Of a stretch of DNA of 64,000 bases, positions 51,858 to 61,349 are shown piece after piece. Each line of letters begins with the position of its first letter. Position 1 is the stretch's first letter. The notes beneath the pieces were generated by a model. That model ran no database searches. It was not told the DNA's origin and saw only the letters and a program-made list of their open reading frames with translations. A program made the position numbers and the translations under genes. This DNA comes from Streptomyces sp. P9-A4 (GTDB taxonomy: Bacteria; Actinomycetota; Actinomycetes; Streptomycetales; Streptomycetaceae): positions 496,001 through 560,000 of the forward strand of contig NZ_JAZIFY010000001.1 of assembly GCF_036634195.1 (NCBI RefSeq), in the 5' to 3' direction.

Positions 51858-52207
51858 GTCGCGGCAGGCCGGGACGGGACGACTCCCCCGACCGGCTCTA
51901 CACCCTCACCGGCGGTCGCAGCCGCGCCGGTTCCGACGCCTTCGACCTGGTGACGCTCATCGTCTCCGAGAGCGACCCGGTTCCCGGTATGCAGTCCGAG
52001 CACGCCACGATCCTCCGGATGTGCCAGTTCCCCACAGCGGTGGTGGAAGTCGCCGCCGAACTCGGCCTGCCCGTGTCGATCACCCGGATCCTCCTGGCAG
52101 ACCTGCACGACACAGGCCGGATCCACGTGCGGCATCCCCGCTCGTCGTACCGCCTTCCCGATCACGACATCCTGGAGCAGGTGCTCGTTGGACTCCGTAA
52201 TCTCTGA
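51854..52207 (+). CDS. cvnC: Conservon DUF742 protein, CvnC, second conservon
   Basis: A 117-residue DUF742 protein: DRLYTLTGGRSRAGSDAFDLVTLIVSESDP, then SEHATILRMCQFPTAVVEVAAELGLPVSITRILLADLHDTGRIHV (winged-helix-like). It overlaps CvnD by 20 bases, the same arrangement as in conservon 1. Confidence 0.93.
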   Translation: MSRGRPGRDDSPDRLYTLTGGRSRAGSDAFDLVTLIVSESDPVPGMQSEHATILRMCQFPTAVVEVAAELGLPVSITRILLADLHDTGRIHVRHPRSSYRLPDHDILEQVLVGLRNL

Positions 52208-52817
52208 ACAGCGCCAGACCCTGCACAGCACCGCCGACAACGGACTGAAGATCGTTGTCGTCGGCGGATTCGGCGTCGGCAAGACCACCCTGGTCCGCTC
52301 GGTCAGCGAGATCCGTCCGCTGAACACCGAGGAGACGATGACGCAGGCCGGCGAGGGCGTCGACGACACCGTCGGCGTCAGCTCGAAGACGGCCACCACC
52401 GTGGCCTTCGACTTCGGCCGGATCTCGCTGGACGCCCACAACGTCCTGTACCTGTTCGGGGCGCCCGGCCAGGAGCGGTTCTGGTTCCTCTGGGACCGGC
52501 TGTTCTCCGGGACGCTGGGCGCGGTCGTGCTCGTCGACACGCGCCGGCTCGCCGATTCCTGGTACGCGATCGACCGCCTGGAACACCACGGCACGCCGTT
52601 CGTCGTCGCCTGCAACGACTTCGGCGGGACCTCCCACTCCCCCGACCAGATCCGCGAGGCCCTCGACCTCGCCGACGAGGTTCCGCTGGTCCTCTGCGAC
52701 GCCCGCTCGCGGGAGTCCAGCAAGCAGGTCCTCATCTCGCTCGTCGAGCACCTGCGCACCGTCGTCGCCTCGGCCCCGCGGCCGACGTCCCAGCCGATCC
52801 CGGAGCCCACCCCGTGA
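52188..52817 (+). CDS. cvnD: Conservon Ras-like GTPase, CvnD, second conservon
   Basis: A 209-residue GTPase: KIVVVGGFGVGKTTLVRSVSEIRPLNTEETMTQAGEGVDD (Walker A lysine K32), VAFDFGRISLDAHNVLYLFGAPGQERFWFLWDRLFSGTLGAVVLVDTRR. The G3 motif is GAPGQE where copy 1 has GTPGQE. It starts at TTG 52188 inside CvnC with AGGTG upstream. Its stop overlaps the P450 start. Confidence 0.94.
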   Translation: MDSVISEQRQTLHSTADNGLKIVVVGGFGVGKTTLVRSVSEIRPLNTEETMTQAGEGVDDTVGVSSKTATTVAFDFGRISLDAHNVLYLFGAPGQERFWFLWDRLFSGTLGAVVLVDTRRLADSWYAIDRLEHHGTPFVVACNDFGGTSHSPDQIREALDLADEVPLVLCDARSRESSKQVLISLVEHLRTVVASAPRPTSQPIPEPTP

Positions 52818-54043
52818 ACCACCCCGAACCCCAGCCCGTCCCCCTCAGCGGGCCCAGGTTCCAGACCGACCCCACGGAGCTGTACCGGCAGATCCGGCGC
52901 GAACACGGGGCCGTCGCGCCGGTCGTCCTGGACGGCGGCATACCCGCGTGGCTGGTCCTCGGCTACCGCGAGCTGCACCAGGTCACCAGCGACCCGGTCC
53001 TCTTCTCGCGCGACTCCGACCTGTGGCACCAGTGGGACGTCATCCCGGCGGACTGGCCGCTGCTGCCCATGATCGGCCGCAAGCAGCCGTCCATCCTCTA
53101 CACCGTGGGCGAGCGGCACCGCGAGCGCGCCGCCGTCATCTCCGGGGCACTGGAGGCGATCGACCCGTTCGTGCTGAGGCAGCGGGCCGAGCGCTTCGCC
53201 GACGAGCTCATCGACGCGCTGTGCGCCAAGGGGTCCTGCGACATCATCGCCGAGTACGCGATGCTCCTGCCGGTACGGGTCCTCGCCAGCGTCTACGGCT
53301 TCGCCGACGAGCAGGGCCCCGCGCTCGTCACCGCCATGAACGACATGATCAACGGCCAGGAGGGGGCGCTGGAGGGCCAGCGCCACCTGGGCGAGTCCAT
53401 GTTCGCGCTGCTCGCCGCCAAGTCCGCGGCACCCGGCGACGACGTGGCCTCCCGGATGCTCGGCAACACCGCCGGGTTCTCCCTGGAGGAGGTCGCCCAG
53501 GACCTCATGGTGATGATGGCCGCGGGCCACCAGCCCACCGCCGACTGGATCGGCAACTCGCTGCGTCTGATGCTCACCGACGACCGCTTCGCGGCCTCGC
53601 TCGCGGGCGGCCGGCACAGCGTCGGCGAGGCCATGAACGAGGTCCTCTGGGAGGACACCCCCACCCAGAACGTCGCCGGCCGCTGGGCCTCGCGCGACAC
53701 CCACCTCGGCGGCCGGAAGATCGGCCAGGGCGATCTGCTGTTGCTCGGGCTGGCCGCGGCCAACTCCGACCCGCACGTGCGCACCGACTCCGGCGCGTTC
53801 ACCGGCGGCAACAACGCCCACCTCTCCTTCGGTCACGGCGAGCACCGCTGCCCCTTCCCCGCCCAGGAGGTGGCCGAGACCATCGCGAGGACGGGCATCG
53901 AGGTGCTGCTCGACCGGCTGCCGGACGTGGACCTCGCGGTGACCGCGGGCGCCCTCTCCCGTCGTCCCTCCCCCTGGCTGCGCGGTCTGACCGCGCTCCC
54001 CGTGACCTACACCCCGACACCCGCACTTGGAGCCATCGGATGA
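52814..54043 (+). CDS. cvnE: Cytochrome P450, CYP157-like, conservon 2
   Basis: A 409-residue P450. The K-helix has EAMNEVLWEDTPT: the ExxR arginine is again replaced by tryptophan, as in CYP157. The heme loop is HLSFGHGEHRCPFPAQEV, with the Cys but with Phe where CxG has Gly. The I-helix is LMVMMAAGHQPTADW, also lacking the usual acid-Thr pair (HQPT). Such changes suggest altered proton delivery or a non-catalytic role. GTG 52814 overlaps CvnD; the stop overlaps the CYP154-like gene. Confidence 0.87.
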   Translation: MNHPEPQPVPLSGPRFQTDPTELYRQIRREHGAVAPVVLDGGIPAWLVLGYRELHQVTSDPVLFSRDSDLWHQWDVIPADWPLLPMIGRKQPSILYTVGERHRERAAVISGALEAIDPFVLRQRAERFADELIDALCAKGSCDIIAEYAMLLPVRVLASVYGFADEQGPALVTAMNDMINGQEGALEGQRHLGESMFALLAAKSAAPGDDVASRMLGNTAGFSLEEVAQDLMVMMAAGHQPTADWIGNSLRLMLTDDRFAASLAGGRHSVGEAMNEVLWEDTPTQNVAGRWASRDTHLGGRKIGQGDLLLLGLAAANSDPHVRTDSGAFTGGNNAHLSFGHGEHRCPFPAQEVAETIARTGIEVLLDRLPDVDLAVTAGALSRRPSPWLRGLTALPVTYTPTPALGAIG

Positions 54044-55284
54044 GCTGCCCGTACGACCACACCGCCGCCACCGGCGCCGAGGCCATCACCCTGGACCCGT
54101 TCGTCAGCGACCTGGACGGCGAAGGCGCCCGGCTGCGCGCCGCCGGCCCGCTGGCCCGTGTCGTGCTGCCCGGTGGGGTGCCCTGCTGGGCCGTCACCCA
54201 CCACGCCGAGGCCCGGCGGCTGCTGACCGACTCCCGGCTCGTCAAGGACATCGGTGTCTGGGGTGCCTGGCAGCGCGGCGAGATACCGATGGACTGGCCG
54301 CTGATCGGCCTGGCCAACCCCGGCAGGTCCATGCTGACCGTGGACGGCGAGGAGCACCGGCGGCTGCGCACCCTGGTCGCACAGGCGCTGACCGCGCGTC
54401 GGGTGGAGCGGCTGCGCGAGGGCATCGAGGCGCTCACCGGGGGCATGCTGGACCGGCTGGCCGAGCGTCCGGCCGGCGAGACCGTGGATCTGAAGGCGGA
54501 GTTCGCTTTCCCGCTGCCCATGAACGTGGTGTGCGAGCTGATGGGCGTCGACACGGCCGACCAGCCCCGGCTGAAGGCGCTCTTCGACAAGTTCTTCTCG
54601 ACGCAGACGCCTCCGGAGGAGGTGCCGCAGATGATGGCGGACCTGGGCGCCCTCTTCGCCGGGATCGTGGCGGCCAAGACGGAGCAGCCCGGCGACGACC
54701 TCACCAGCGCGCTGATCGAGGCCTCGGAGGGCGGCGACCGGCTCAGCACGGAGGAGATCACCAACACCCTCCAGCTGATGGTGGCGGCCGGGCACGAGAC
54801 GACCATCAGCCTGATCGTCAACGCCGTCGTCGCCCTGGAGACCCACCCCGAGCAGCGGGCCCTGGTCCTCAAGGGCGAGGTGCCGTGGGAGAACGTCATC
54901 GAGGAGACCCTGCGCTGGTCGACGCCCACCTCGCACGTACTCATCCGGTTCGCCGCCGAGGACATCGAGGTCGGCGACCGGGTGCTGCCGAAGGGGGAGG
55001 CCCTCATCGTGTCCTTCGGCGCGATCGGCCGGGACGAGGAGCAGTTCGGTCCGACGGCGGGCGACTTCGACGTGACCCGTACGCCGAACCGTCACATCTC
55101 CTTCGGTCACGGCCCGCACGTGTGCCCCGGCGCGGCGCTGTCCCGTCTGGAGGCGTCGGTGGCGCTGCCCGCGCTGTACGCGAGGTTCCCGGAGCTGCGG
55201 CTCGCGGTGCCGCGCGAGGAGCTGCGCAACAAGCCCGTCGTCACGCAGAACGACCTCTTCGACCTGCCGGTCGTTCTGGGCTGA
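54040..55284 (+). CDS. Cytochrome P450, CYP154-like
   Basis: A 414-residue P450 with canonical motifs: I-helix [15 protein letters not shown]-helix IEETLRW (ExxR intact), heme loop [28 protein letters not shown]. The N-terminus ([26 protein letters not shown]) resembles CYP154. CYP157 followed directly by CYP154 is a known pairing in Streptomyces conservons, so a joint pathway or complex is likely. ATG 54040 overlaps the CYP157-like stop. No own ferredoxin; it may share the one at 49297. Confidence 0.93.
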   Translation: MSCPYDHTAATGAEAITLDPFVSDLDGEGARLRAAGPLARVVLPGGVPCWAVTHHAEARRLLTDSRLVKDIGVWGAWQRGEIPMDWPLIGLANPGRSMLTVDGEEHRRLRTLVAQALTARRVERLREGIEALTGGMLDRLAERPAGETVDLKAEFAFPLPMNVVCELMGVDTADQPRLKALFDKFFSTQTPPEEVPQMMADLGALFAGIVAAKTEQPGDDLTSALIEASEGGDRLSTEEITNTLQLMVAAGHETTISLIVNAVVALETHPEQRALVLKGEVPWENVIEETLRWSTPTSHVLIRFAAEDIEVGDRVLPKGEALIVSFGAIGRDEEQFGPTAGDFDVTRTPNRHISFGHGPHVCPGAALSRLEASVALPALYARFPELRLAVPREELRNKPVVTQNDLFDLPVVLG

Positions 55285-55314
55285 CGGACTGCCCGGCCCC
55301 GGATCGCGGACGGG

Positions 55315-57375
55315 TCACTCCTCCTGCTCCAGGACCACGATCTCGTCCTCCTGGTGCCAGTGCCGGACCTGTGACTTCGGCGGGTTGACGCACACGCCGT
55401 GGGCGGGGCCGCGGGCGCGGTAGCCGATGGCGCACGCGCCCTGGCGGGCGGCCGATTCGACGACGGTCGCGAAGGAGACCTCGCGGCCCGTCTCGATGTA
55501 GCGGCCCGCCAGGTGGATACGGAGGGTGCTCCCTCCTTCGGCGAAGAGCTCCTGGAACACCGCGGCCAGCCGCGGGTTCTGGGAGATCTGCGTCATCAGG
55601 AGTCCGATCAACCTGCCGCTGACCACGAAGTCGGCGCCGGGGGCATGGGGGGCGATCAGCCGGTTGCGGTCGTCGGCCATCTCGGTGACGACGGGAACGC
55701 ACGGGCTCTCCACCCCGGCCGCCGCCCGCTCGCGTTCGCGTGCCCGCAGGTGGAGGAGGGTGACGAGGGTCCGGTCGTCCGGATCGTCGTGACCGGGCCG
55801 GGGGTCGGCGGCCAGGACGATCACGGCGTCGTGTCCGGCGGGGTCCAGCGCGTCCGTCGTCTCGCGCAGGGTCGGGTCACCGGGGTGGTGGCGTACGAAC
55901 AGACGGTGGCCGAGGGCCTGCGTGAGGTCCCGGATGCCGGAGACGGTGGCGGCGCGCGCCTCGGCCACGACGTCGAGCACGGAGCCGGGTGGGGTACGCC
56001 GGGACAGCGCGTCGGCGATCCGGTGGGCCCGCCGGTTCCAGCCCAGCAGGAGAAAGCGCTCGGGGGCCTCGGCCCGGCCGGTCGGCGCGGGACCCGCCGC
56101 ACGGATCGCCGTGGGGTCGTACGGGTGCGGTGCGGCGGTCCAGTACGTCGCGTCCTGGTGCTCGGCGATCACGATCAGGGCGTCGCCCTCCAGGACGGGG
56201 GTCCGGGCCGGCGGGTTGAGTGACACGCTTCCGTCCTCGTGGGCGATGCCGACGACGGCCGACACCGGGGAGAAGGCGGCGGCCTCGTGGAAGGTCAGGC
56301 CGAACAGACCGGGCTCGCGCACCGTGTAGAACTCGTGCCCGGCGAAGTCCAGCAACTCCTGATGGACGAGGGAGAGTCCGGGCTGCCGCGCGCACTGGAC
56401 GAGGAGCCGCGCGGAGAGGTCGTCCGTGTCCAGGACGGTGGCCCGGGGGCCGCCGGCCAGCCGGGCGGCGCCCAGGTAGCGCTCGCCTCGTACGGCCGCG
56501 ACGACCCGCACCGGGTGTTCCTCTCCCACGGCCGCCGTGAGGGAGAGCAGTGTCTTGACGACCTCGGCGTCGTCGCCGGGGCTGTCCCTGGGCAGTACGA
56601 GCACGCACTCCGCCGTCGCCGGGCTCACCCGGGCGAGCGCGACGGGGTCGGTGGGACGGCCGCTGCGGCAGAGGAGCCGGGTACGGCCGACCGGGCCGAC
56701 GGTGGCGCGGAACTCGTCCTCCATGTCTGCCTTGCCCCGGTCGGCGAGCACCGTGACGACTCCCCGGCGCCGTTGGGCGTGGGCGGCGACGAGTTCGGCG
56801 ACGACGGTGGGGATCTGTTCCGACCAGCCGAGCACGACGGTGTGGCCGCTCTCCACGACTCTGGCGTGTCCCCGGTCGAGGGCGAGCAGCTTGTCGGTGA
56901 TGCCGGTGGTGATGAGGCTGACCAGGGTGGAGACGTAGAAGAGCGCGATGAGGGCGAGGAGGACCGACAGGGCGACGCGCAGCGGGGGCCCGACCTCGCC
57001 GCCGAGCCGCAGGGTCTGTCCCGTGTTCCGCCACACGGCGGCGATCCTCGCGCTGGGGGTGGTGGGGGCGCGGTGGTCGGTCCACACAAGGAGCGCGCTC
57101 ACGGGCACGACGAGGGCGAGGCAGGCGAGGGCGAGCCAGCCGACGAGGGCGGGGGTTCCGCGGCTGAGGGTGGTGTCGAACCAGTAGCGGAGACGGGCCT
57201 CGACGGGCCCGCTCCGGTGGAGGGGGAGCCCCCGGGGCACGGGCGGGACCACGGCCCGGCCGGTCGTCGGTCCCGGTGCGGCGTTCCGCTGGGCGGGAAC
57301 CACCTTGCTGCCTTGTCTGCGCACGTCAGAAGCGTGGCGTCCCGTTCTGTCCGGCGGAGCGCCATCGCGGCACAT
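55315..57375 (-). CDS. CASTOR/POLLUX-type ion channel with RCK-like domains
   Basis: A 686-residue membrane protein. Helices at ~82-105 and ~150-175 ([28 protein letters not shown]) flank a pore region, followed by [23 protein letters not shown] (TrkA-N/RCK Rossmann fold), a C-terminal regulator part ([12 protein letters not shown]) and a second Rossmann domain ([32 protein letters not shown]). This matches the CASTOR/POLLUX SYM8-like channels (monovalent or divalent cation). A GAAGGG lies before ATG 57375; shorter starts (GTG at 57324) are possible. Divergent from a TetR gene in 73 bases. Confidence 0.85.
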   Translation of the reverse strand: MCRDGAPPDRTGRHASDVRRQGSKVVPAQRNAAPGPTTGRAVVPPVPRGLPLHRSGPVEARLRYWFDTTLSRGTPALVGWLALACLALVVPVSALLVWTDHRAPTTPSARIAAVWRNTGQTLRLGGEVGPPLRVALSVLLALIALFYVSTLVSLITTGITDKLLALDRGHARVVESGHTVVLGWSEQIPTVVAELVAAHAQRRRGVVTVLADRGKADMEDEFRATVGPVGRTRLLCRSGRPTDPVALARVSPATAECVLVLPRDSPGDDAEVVKTLLSLTAAVGEEHPVRVVAAVRGERYLGAARLAGGPRATVLDTDDLSARLLVQCARQPGLSLVHQELLDFAGHEFYTVREPGLFGLTFHEAAAFSPVSAVVGIAHEDGSVSLNPPARTPVLEGDALIVIAEHQDATYWTAAPHPYDPTAIRAAGPAPTGRAEAPERFLLLGWNRRAHRIADALSRRTPPGSVLDVVAEARAATVSGIRDLTQALGHRLFVRHHPGDPTLRETTDALDPAGHDAVIVLAADPRPGHDDPDDRTLVTLLHLRARERERAAAGVESPCVPVVTEMADDRNRLIAPHAPGADFVVSGRLIGLLMTQISQNPRLAAVFQELFAEGGSTLRIHLAGRYIETGREVSFATVVESAARQGACAIGYRARGPAHGVCVNPPKSQVRHWHQEDEIVVLEQEE

Positions 57376-57448
57376 TCATCCCTTCGGGATCGAACGACTC
57401 GGTTCCGGGGGCTGGAACGAAGAGCTGAATGGTGGTTCACTTCTTTGT

Positions 57449-58090
57449 ATGGCCTATCGGAAGACCCCCGCGGAACTCGAACGGCTGGAGGCCGCCCGTG
57501 AGCGCCTGGTCGACCAGGCCACCCAGGTCGTGGCCGAGGTCGGCTGGGCGAACGCCTCGGTCACCGCCGTCGCCGCCGCCGCGGGCATCGCGGCCGGCTC
57601 CGTCTACCAGCACTTCCCCTCCAAGGCCGCCCTGGCCGTGGAGGTCTTCCGCCGCGCGTCCGGCCGCGAGGCCGAGGTGCTGAGCGAGGTCCTCCACGGG
57701 GACGGCGATCCGGTCGAGCGGCTGACCGACGGCGTACGGGTCTTCGCCCGGCGCGCCCTGGAACGCCCCGGACTGGCCTACGCCCTGCTCGCGGCGCCCG
57801 CCGAACCCGCCCTGGGGGCCGAGCGCCTGGAGTTCCGGCGGCGCTACCACGAGCTGTTCGCCGAGGTCGTCCGCGAGGGCACGGCCGCCGGGCTGCTGCC
57901 CCCGCAGGACGCCCGCGTCACCGCCGCCGCGCTGACCGGCGCCGTCGGCGAGGTGCTCGTCGACCCGCTCGGCGCGCCCGTCGAGGGGGCCGACGGCGGC
58001 GCCGACCTCGCCGTCGACGAGCTGCTCACCGAACTCACCGCGATGACTCTGCGCTGCACCGGCGCCCACCCGGCCGACCCGCCCCGCTGA
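57449..58090 (+). CDS. TetR family transcriptional regulator
   Basis: A 213-residue regulator: HTH residues ~20-62 (ARERLVDQATQVVAEVGWANASVTAVAAAAGIAAGSVYQHFPSKAALAVEVF). The C-terminal ligand domain is typical in length. It is divergent from the channel gene in a 73-base gap rich in AT (GGTTCACTTCTTTGT) and precedes an AidB-like gene by 143 bases on the same strand, so it may control both. Confidence 0.93.
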   Translation: MAYRKTPAELERLEAARERLVDQATQVVAEVGWANASVTAVAAAAGIAAGSVYQHFPSKAALAVEVFRRASGREAEVLSEVLHGDGDPVERLTDGVRVFARRALERPGLAYALLAAPAEPALGAERLEFRRRYHELFAEVVREGTAAGLLPPQDARVTAAALTGAVGEVLVDPLGAPVEGADGGADLAVDELLTELTAMTLRCTGAHPADPPR

Positions 58091-58233
58091 CCCCGCGCCG
58101 CCGACCCGGCCGGGCTGTCCCCCGTACCACACCGCACCGCACCGCAAGCCGGACCCGCACGAAGGACCCGCCCCACCGCATCGCACCCGCACCCGTCCCG
58201 CCGACCCGTCCCGCCGACCAGGAGGAGCCCGCC

Positions 58234-59916
58234 ATGACCGCGACCGCCGGAGTGCCGCCGCTGCGCAGCAACCCCACCGCGCACACCCACGACGTCACCA
58301 ACCAGGCCCCGCCCCTCGTCGGCCACGACATCGCCGACGACCCCGTCCTGCTGGAGGGCGTACGCCGGGAGGGCGCCGAGTGGTACCTCGACGACCTGCA
58401 CCGGATCGGCCGCCGCGCCGGCAGCGAGGAGGTCCAGCGGTGGGCGGAGGAGGCCAACCGCCACGAACCCGAGCTGCGCACCCACGACCGCTACGGCAAC
58501 CGCGTCGACGAGGTCGACTTCCACCCCGCCTACCACTCCCTGATGGACGTCGCGATCGGCGAGGGCCTCGGCGGCGCCCCCTGGGCCGACGACCGGCCCG
58601 GCGCCCATGTGGCCCGCGCCGCCGGGTTCATGGTGTGGAGCACCACGGAGGCGGGCCACGGCTGCCCGGTGTCCATGACGTACGCCGTCGTCCCGGCCCT
58701 CCGCTCCGCCCCGGCGCTCGCCAAGGAGTACGAACCCCTGCTCACCAGCCGGGTGTACGACCCCGGGCTGCGCGCCCCGGCCGGCAAGCGGGGCCTGCTC
58801 GCGGGGATGGGCATGACGGAGAAGCAGGGCGGTACGGACGTCCGTACCAACACCACCACGGCGGTGGAGGCGGCGGACGGCACCTGGCGGCTGCGCGGCC
58901 ACAAGTGGTTCACCAGCGCCCCGATGAACGATCTCTTCCTCGTCCTGGCGCAGGCGCCCGGCGGCCTGTCCTGCTTCCTCGTCCCCCGGGTGCTCCCCGA
59001 CGGCAGCCGCAACACCTTCCGGATCCAGCGCCTCAAGGACAAGCTCGGCAACCGCAGCAACGCAAGCAGCGAGCCGGAGTTCGACGACACCGTCGCCTGG
59101 CCGGTCGGCGCCGAGGGCCAGGGCGTGCGGACGATCATCGACATGGTCACCATGACCCGCCTCGACTGCATCCTCGGCTCGGCCTCGGGCACCCGCGCCG
59201 CGCTCGCGCAGGCCGCCCACCACATCCGGCACCGTTCGGTGCTCGGGGCGAAGCTCATCGACCAGCCGCTGATGCGCAATGTCATCGCCGATCTGGGCGT
59301 CGAGTCGGAGGCCGCGACCACCCTGGCCCTGCGGATCGCCGGCGCGGCGGACCGCGCGCAGCGCGGCGACGCGGGTGAGCGCGCGTTCCTGCGCCTGGCC
59401 ACCTCCGTGGGCAAGTACTGGGTGTGCAAGCGCCAGCCCGCCGCCGTGGCCGAGGCGCTCGAATGCCTGGGCGGCAACGGCTACGACGAGGCGTCCGGCA
59501 TGCCCCGCCTCTACCGCGAGGCCCCGCTGAACGGGATCTGGGAGGGCTCCGGCAACGTCAACGCCCTCGACGTCCTGCGGGCGTTGACCCGCGAACCGGA
59601 TTCCCTGGAGGCCTTCCGTACGGAGGTCGAGGCCGCCGCCGGCGCCGACGCACGACTGGACGCCGCCTGGCGCGAACTGCGCGGCGAACTCGTCCTCACC
59701 GAGGACGCCCAGCTGCGCGCCCGCCGCCTGGTGGAGCGCCTGGCGCTCGTCCTGCAGGGCTCGCTCCTCGTCCGGCACGCGCCGCACGCGGTGGCCGACG
59801 CCTTCTGCGCCTCCCGCCTGGCGGGCGACCGGGGGCTGGCCTTCGGCACGCTTCCGGCCCGTTCGGACCTCGGCGGGATCATCGCCCGGCTGCCGGCGGG
59901 GACGCCGACGGCCTGA
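58234..59916 (+). CDS. Acyl-CoA dehydrogenase-like flavoprotein, AidB type
   Basis: A 560-residue flavoprotein: N-terminal region (NQAPPLVGHDIADDPVLLEGV), GMGMTEKQGGTDVRTNTT (FAD-binding motif of AidB-like enzymes), GHKWFTSAPMNDLFLVLAQ, RIQRLKDKLGNRSNASSEPEF, CLGGNGYDEASGMPRLYREAPLNGIWEGSGNVNALDVLRAL. These are the hallmarks of the AidB/isovaleryl-CoA dehydrogenase subfamily linked to DNA-alkylation responses. A true acyl-CoA substrate is not implied. ATG 58234 with AGGAGGAG upstream. The 58091-58233 gap contains low-complexity (CCGCA)n-type repeats. Confidence 0.92.
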   Translation: MTATAGVPPLRSNPTAHTHDVTNQAPPLVGHDIADDPVLLEGVRREGAEWYLDDLHRIGRRAGSEEVQRWAEEANRHEPELRTHDRYGNRVDEVDFHPAYHSLMDVAIGEGLGGAPWADDRPGAHVARAAGFMVWSTTEAGHGCPVSMTYAVVPALRSAPALAKEYEPLLTSRVYDPGLRAPAGKRGLLAGMGMTEKQGGTDVRTNTTTAVEAADGTWRLRGHKWFTSAPMNDLFLVLAQAPGGLSCFLVPRVLPDGSRNTFRIQRLKDKLGNRSNASSEPEFDDTVAWPVGAEGQGVRTIIDMVTMTRLDCILGSASGTRAALAQAAHHIRHRSVLGAKLIDQPLMRNVIADLGVESEAATTLALRIAGAADRAQRGDAGERAFLRLATSVGKYWVCKRQPAAVAEALECLGGNGYDEASGMPRLYREAPLNGIWEGSGNVNALDVLRALTREPDSLEAFRTEVEAAAGADARLDAAWRELRGELVLTEDAQLRARRLVERLALVLQGSLLVRHAPHAVADAFCASRLAGDRGLAFGTLPARSDLGGIIARLPAGTPTA

Positions 59917-59950
59917 GCGGGTCGGGTGCCGGCGGGGCGGGGCCGCCCGC

Positions 59951-60865
59951 TCAGACGCCCGGCGGGCAGGCGGCCAGTACCGGCAGCAGCGGAACGGCGA
60001 GCGTGGCCGCCGCCATCGAGCCCCGCAGCACGGGGTGCGGGGCTCTGCGGGGGCCGAGCAGACGCTTCATCCGGAGGAGCGCCGTCGAGCCGCCCGCGGC
60101 GAACGCGCCCGCGGGCGTCCGGCCTGCGGCCATCTCGAACAGCGCCGTCGCGAGCGCCTGCCGCGAGTGGCTCCGCAGCGCCCGGTCGTCGGCGATCATC
60201 TCCAGCAGCACCGGGATCTCGGCACGCGCGTGCCGGGCCAGCGGCAGCCACGGGAACACGGTGGAGAACGCCTCCACGGCCGCGATCAGCAGATGGTGGC
60301 GGCCGGATACGTGCGCGCGCTCGTGTTCCAGGACGGCGCCGAGCTGCTCGTCCGTGAGGAGCCGCACCGCCGAGTCGCTGACGACGACCCGGGAGCGGAG
60401 GCCCGGGAGGGAGTACGCGACGGGAACGCGGTGCGCGAACACCGTCGCGCGCAGACGGTCGGAGCGTACTCCCACCTTGTCGAGCCGGTCGCGGTGGCGG
60501 GCGCGGAAGCGTCCGGCGCGGGCGAGGTGGTAGAAGAACGCGCCGCCGTAGGCGGCCAGGACCGCGAGGGGCATCGTCAGGGCGAGACGATCGGCGGTCG
60601 TGGGGCTGGGGTCCGGCCCTTCCGTCCCCTCCCCCAGGCCGCAGGCGTGCAGCAGCTGCACGATCCCCGCGTGCAGGTGCTCCGTCGGCGTCGCCAGCTG
60701 GGAGGCGGCGAGGGCGGTGGTGAGGGTGAACGACATCATGAGCGCGATCCACAGGGCGGCGCCGAGCGCGGGTGCCCCGTACGGTACGGCGCTGCGTGCC
60801 ATCAGCCGGGGGGCGGCGACGCCCACGATCGCGGCGCAGCCCAGGAGCGCGGGGGCGGCGTTCAA
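59951..60865 (-). CDS. M56-family metalloprotease / BlaR1-like membrane protein
   Basis: A 304-residue protein: several N-terminal helices (ALLGCAAIVGVAAPRLM; ALGAALWIALMMSFTLTTALAAS; LALTMPLAVLAAYGGAFFYHLA), a cytosolic segment and the zinc motif HERAH (EHERAHVSGRHHL), then a further helix at the C-terminus (MAAATLAVPLLPVLAAC). It lacks the large penicillin-binding sensor of BlaR1. Start TTG 60865 overlaps the BlaI stop (TTGA). It probably cleaves or senses for the BlaI repressor it is coupled to. Confidence 0.9.
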   Translation of the reverse strand: MNAAPALLGCAAIVGVAAPRLMARSAVPYGAPALGAALWIALMMSFTLTTALAASQLATPTEHLHAGIVQLLHACGLGEGTEGPDPSPTTADRLALTMPLAVLAAYGGAFFYHLARAGRFRARHRDRLDKVGVRSDRLRATVFAHRVPVAYSLPGLRSRVVVSDSAVRLLTDEQLGAVLEHERAHVSGRHHLLIAAVEAFSTVFPWLPLARHARAEIPVLLEMIADDRALRSHSRQALATALFEMAAGRTPAGAFAAGGSTALLRMKRLLGPRRAPHPVLRGSMAAATLAVPLLPVLAACPPGV

Positions 60866-61230
60866 TCCTTCGCCCGTCGTTCCACGTCCCGAAGGGCCTT
60901 GCGGAGCGCGGCGATCTCGTCCTCGTCGAGGTTCTCCACGAAGTGGACGAGGGCCGCGGGCCGGTCCTCGCTGGCGCCGAGGCCGTCCTCCATGAGGGCG
61001 GCCGAGTACGCCTCGCGGGTCGCGACGGCCTCGTACAGCCAGACCCGTCCCTCCCTGGTACGCGTGAGGTGGCCCTTGTGGAAGAGGATGCTGGTGACGG
61101 TGGTGACGGTCGTGTACGCCGCGTCCCGCTGCCGGTTGAGGTCGTCGACGACCTCGCGCACGGTGGCCGGGCGGTTCCATCTCCAGAAGCGGTCCATGAT
61201 CTCCGCTTCGAGCTCCCCCAGCCGACGCAT
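60862..61230 (-). CDS. BlaI/MecI-family transcriptional repressor
   Basis: A 122-residue winged-helix repressor: RRLGELEAEIMDRFWRWNRPATVREVVDDLNRQRDAAYTTVTTVTSILFHKGHL, then a C-terminal dimer/coiled-coil part with protease-target character (LVHFVENLDEDEIAALRKALRD). It is the partner of the M56 protein downstream. ATG 61230 has AGAGGAAG upstream. Members respond to cell-wall stress; its regulon probably includes this operon. Confidence 0.94.
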   Translation of the reverse strand: MRRLGELEAEIMDRFWRWNRPATVREVVDDLNRQRDAAYTTVTTVTSILFHKGHLTRTREGRVWLYEAVATREAYSAALMEDGLGASEDRPAALVHFVENLDEDEIAALRKALRDVERRAKD

Positions 61231-61349
61231 GGGTTGCTTCCTCTCCACTGGGCTCGTCCTCGTTCGGCCCTCATGGTAAACGGCCAGCTCACGGTGGCAC
61301 CGGCCGCTGTACCCCGCCGAAGCGACCGAGCCGGCGGGGGCGGGAGAGG

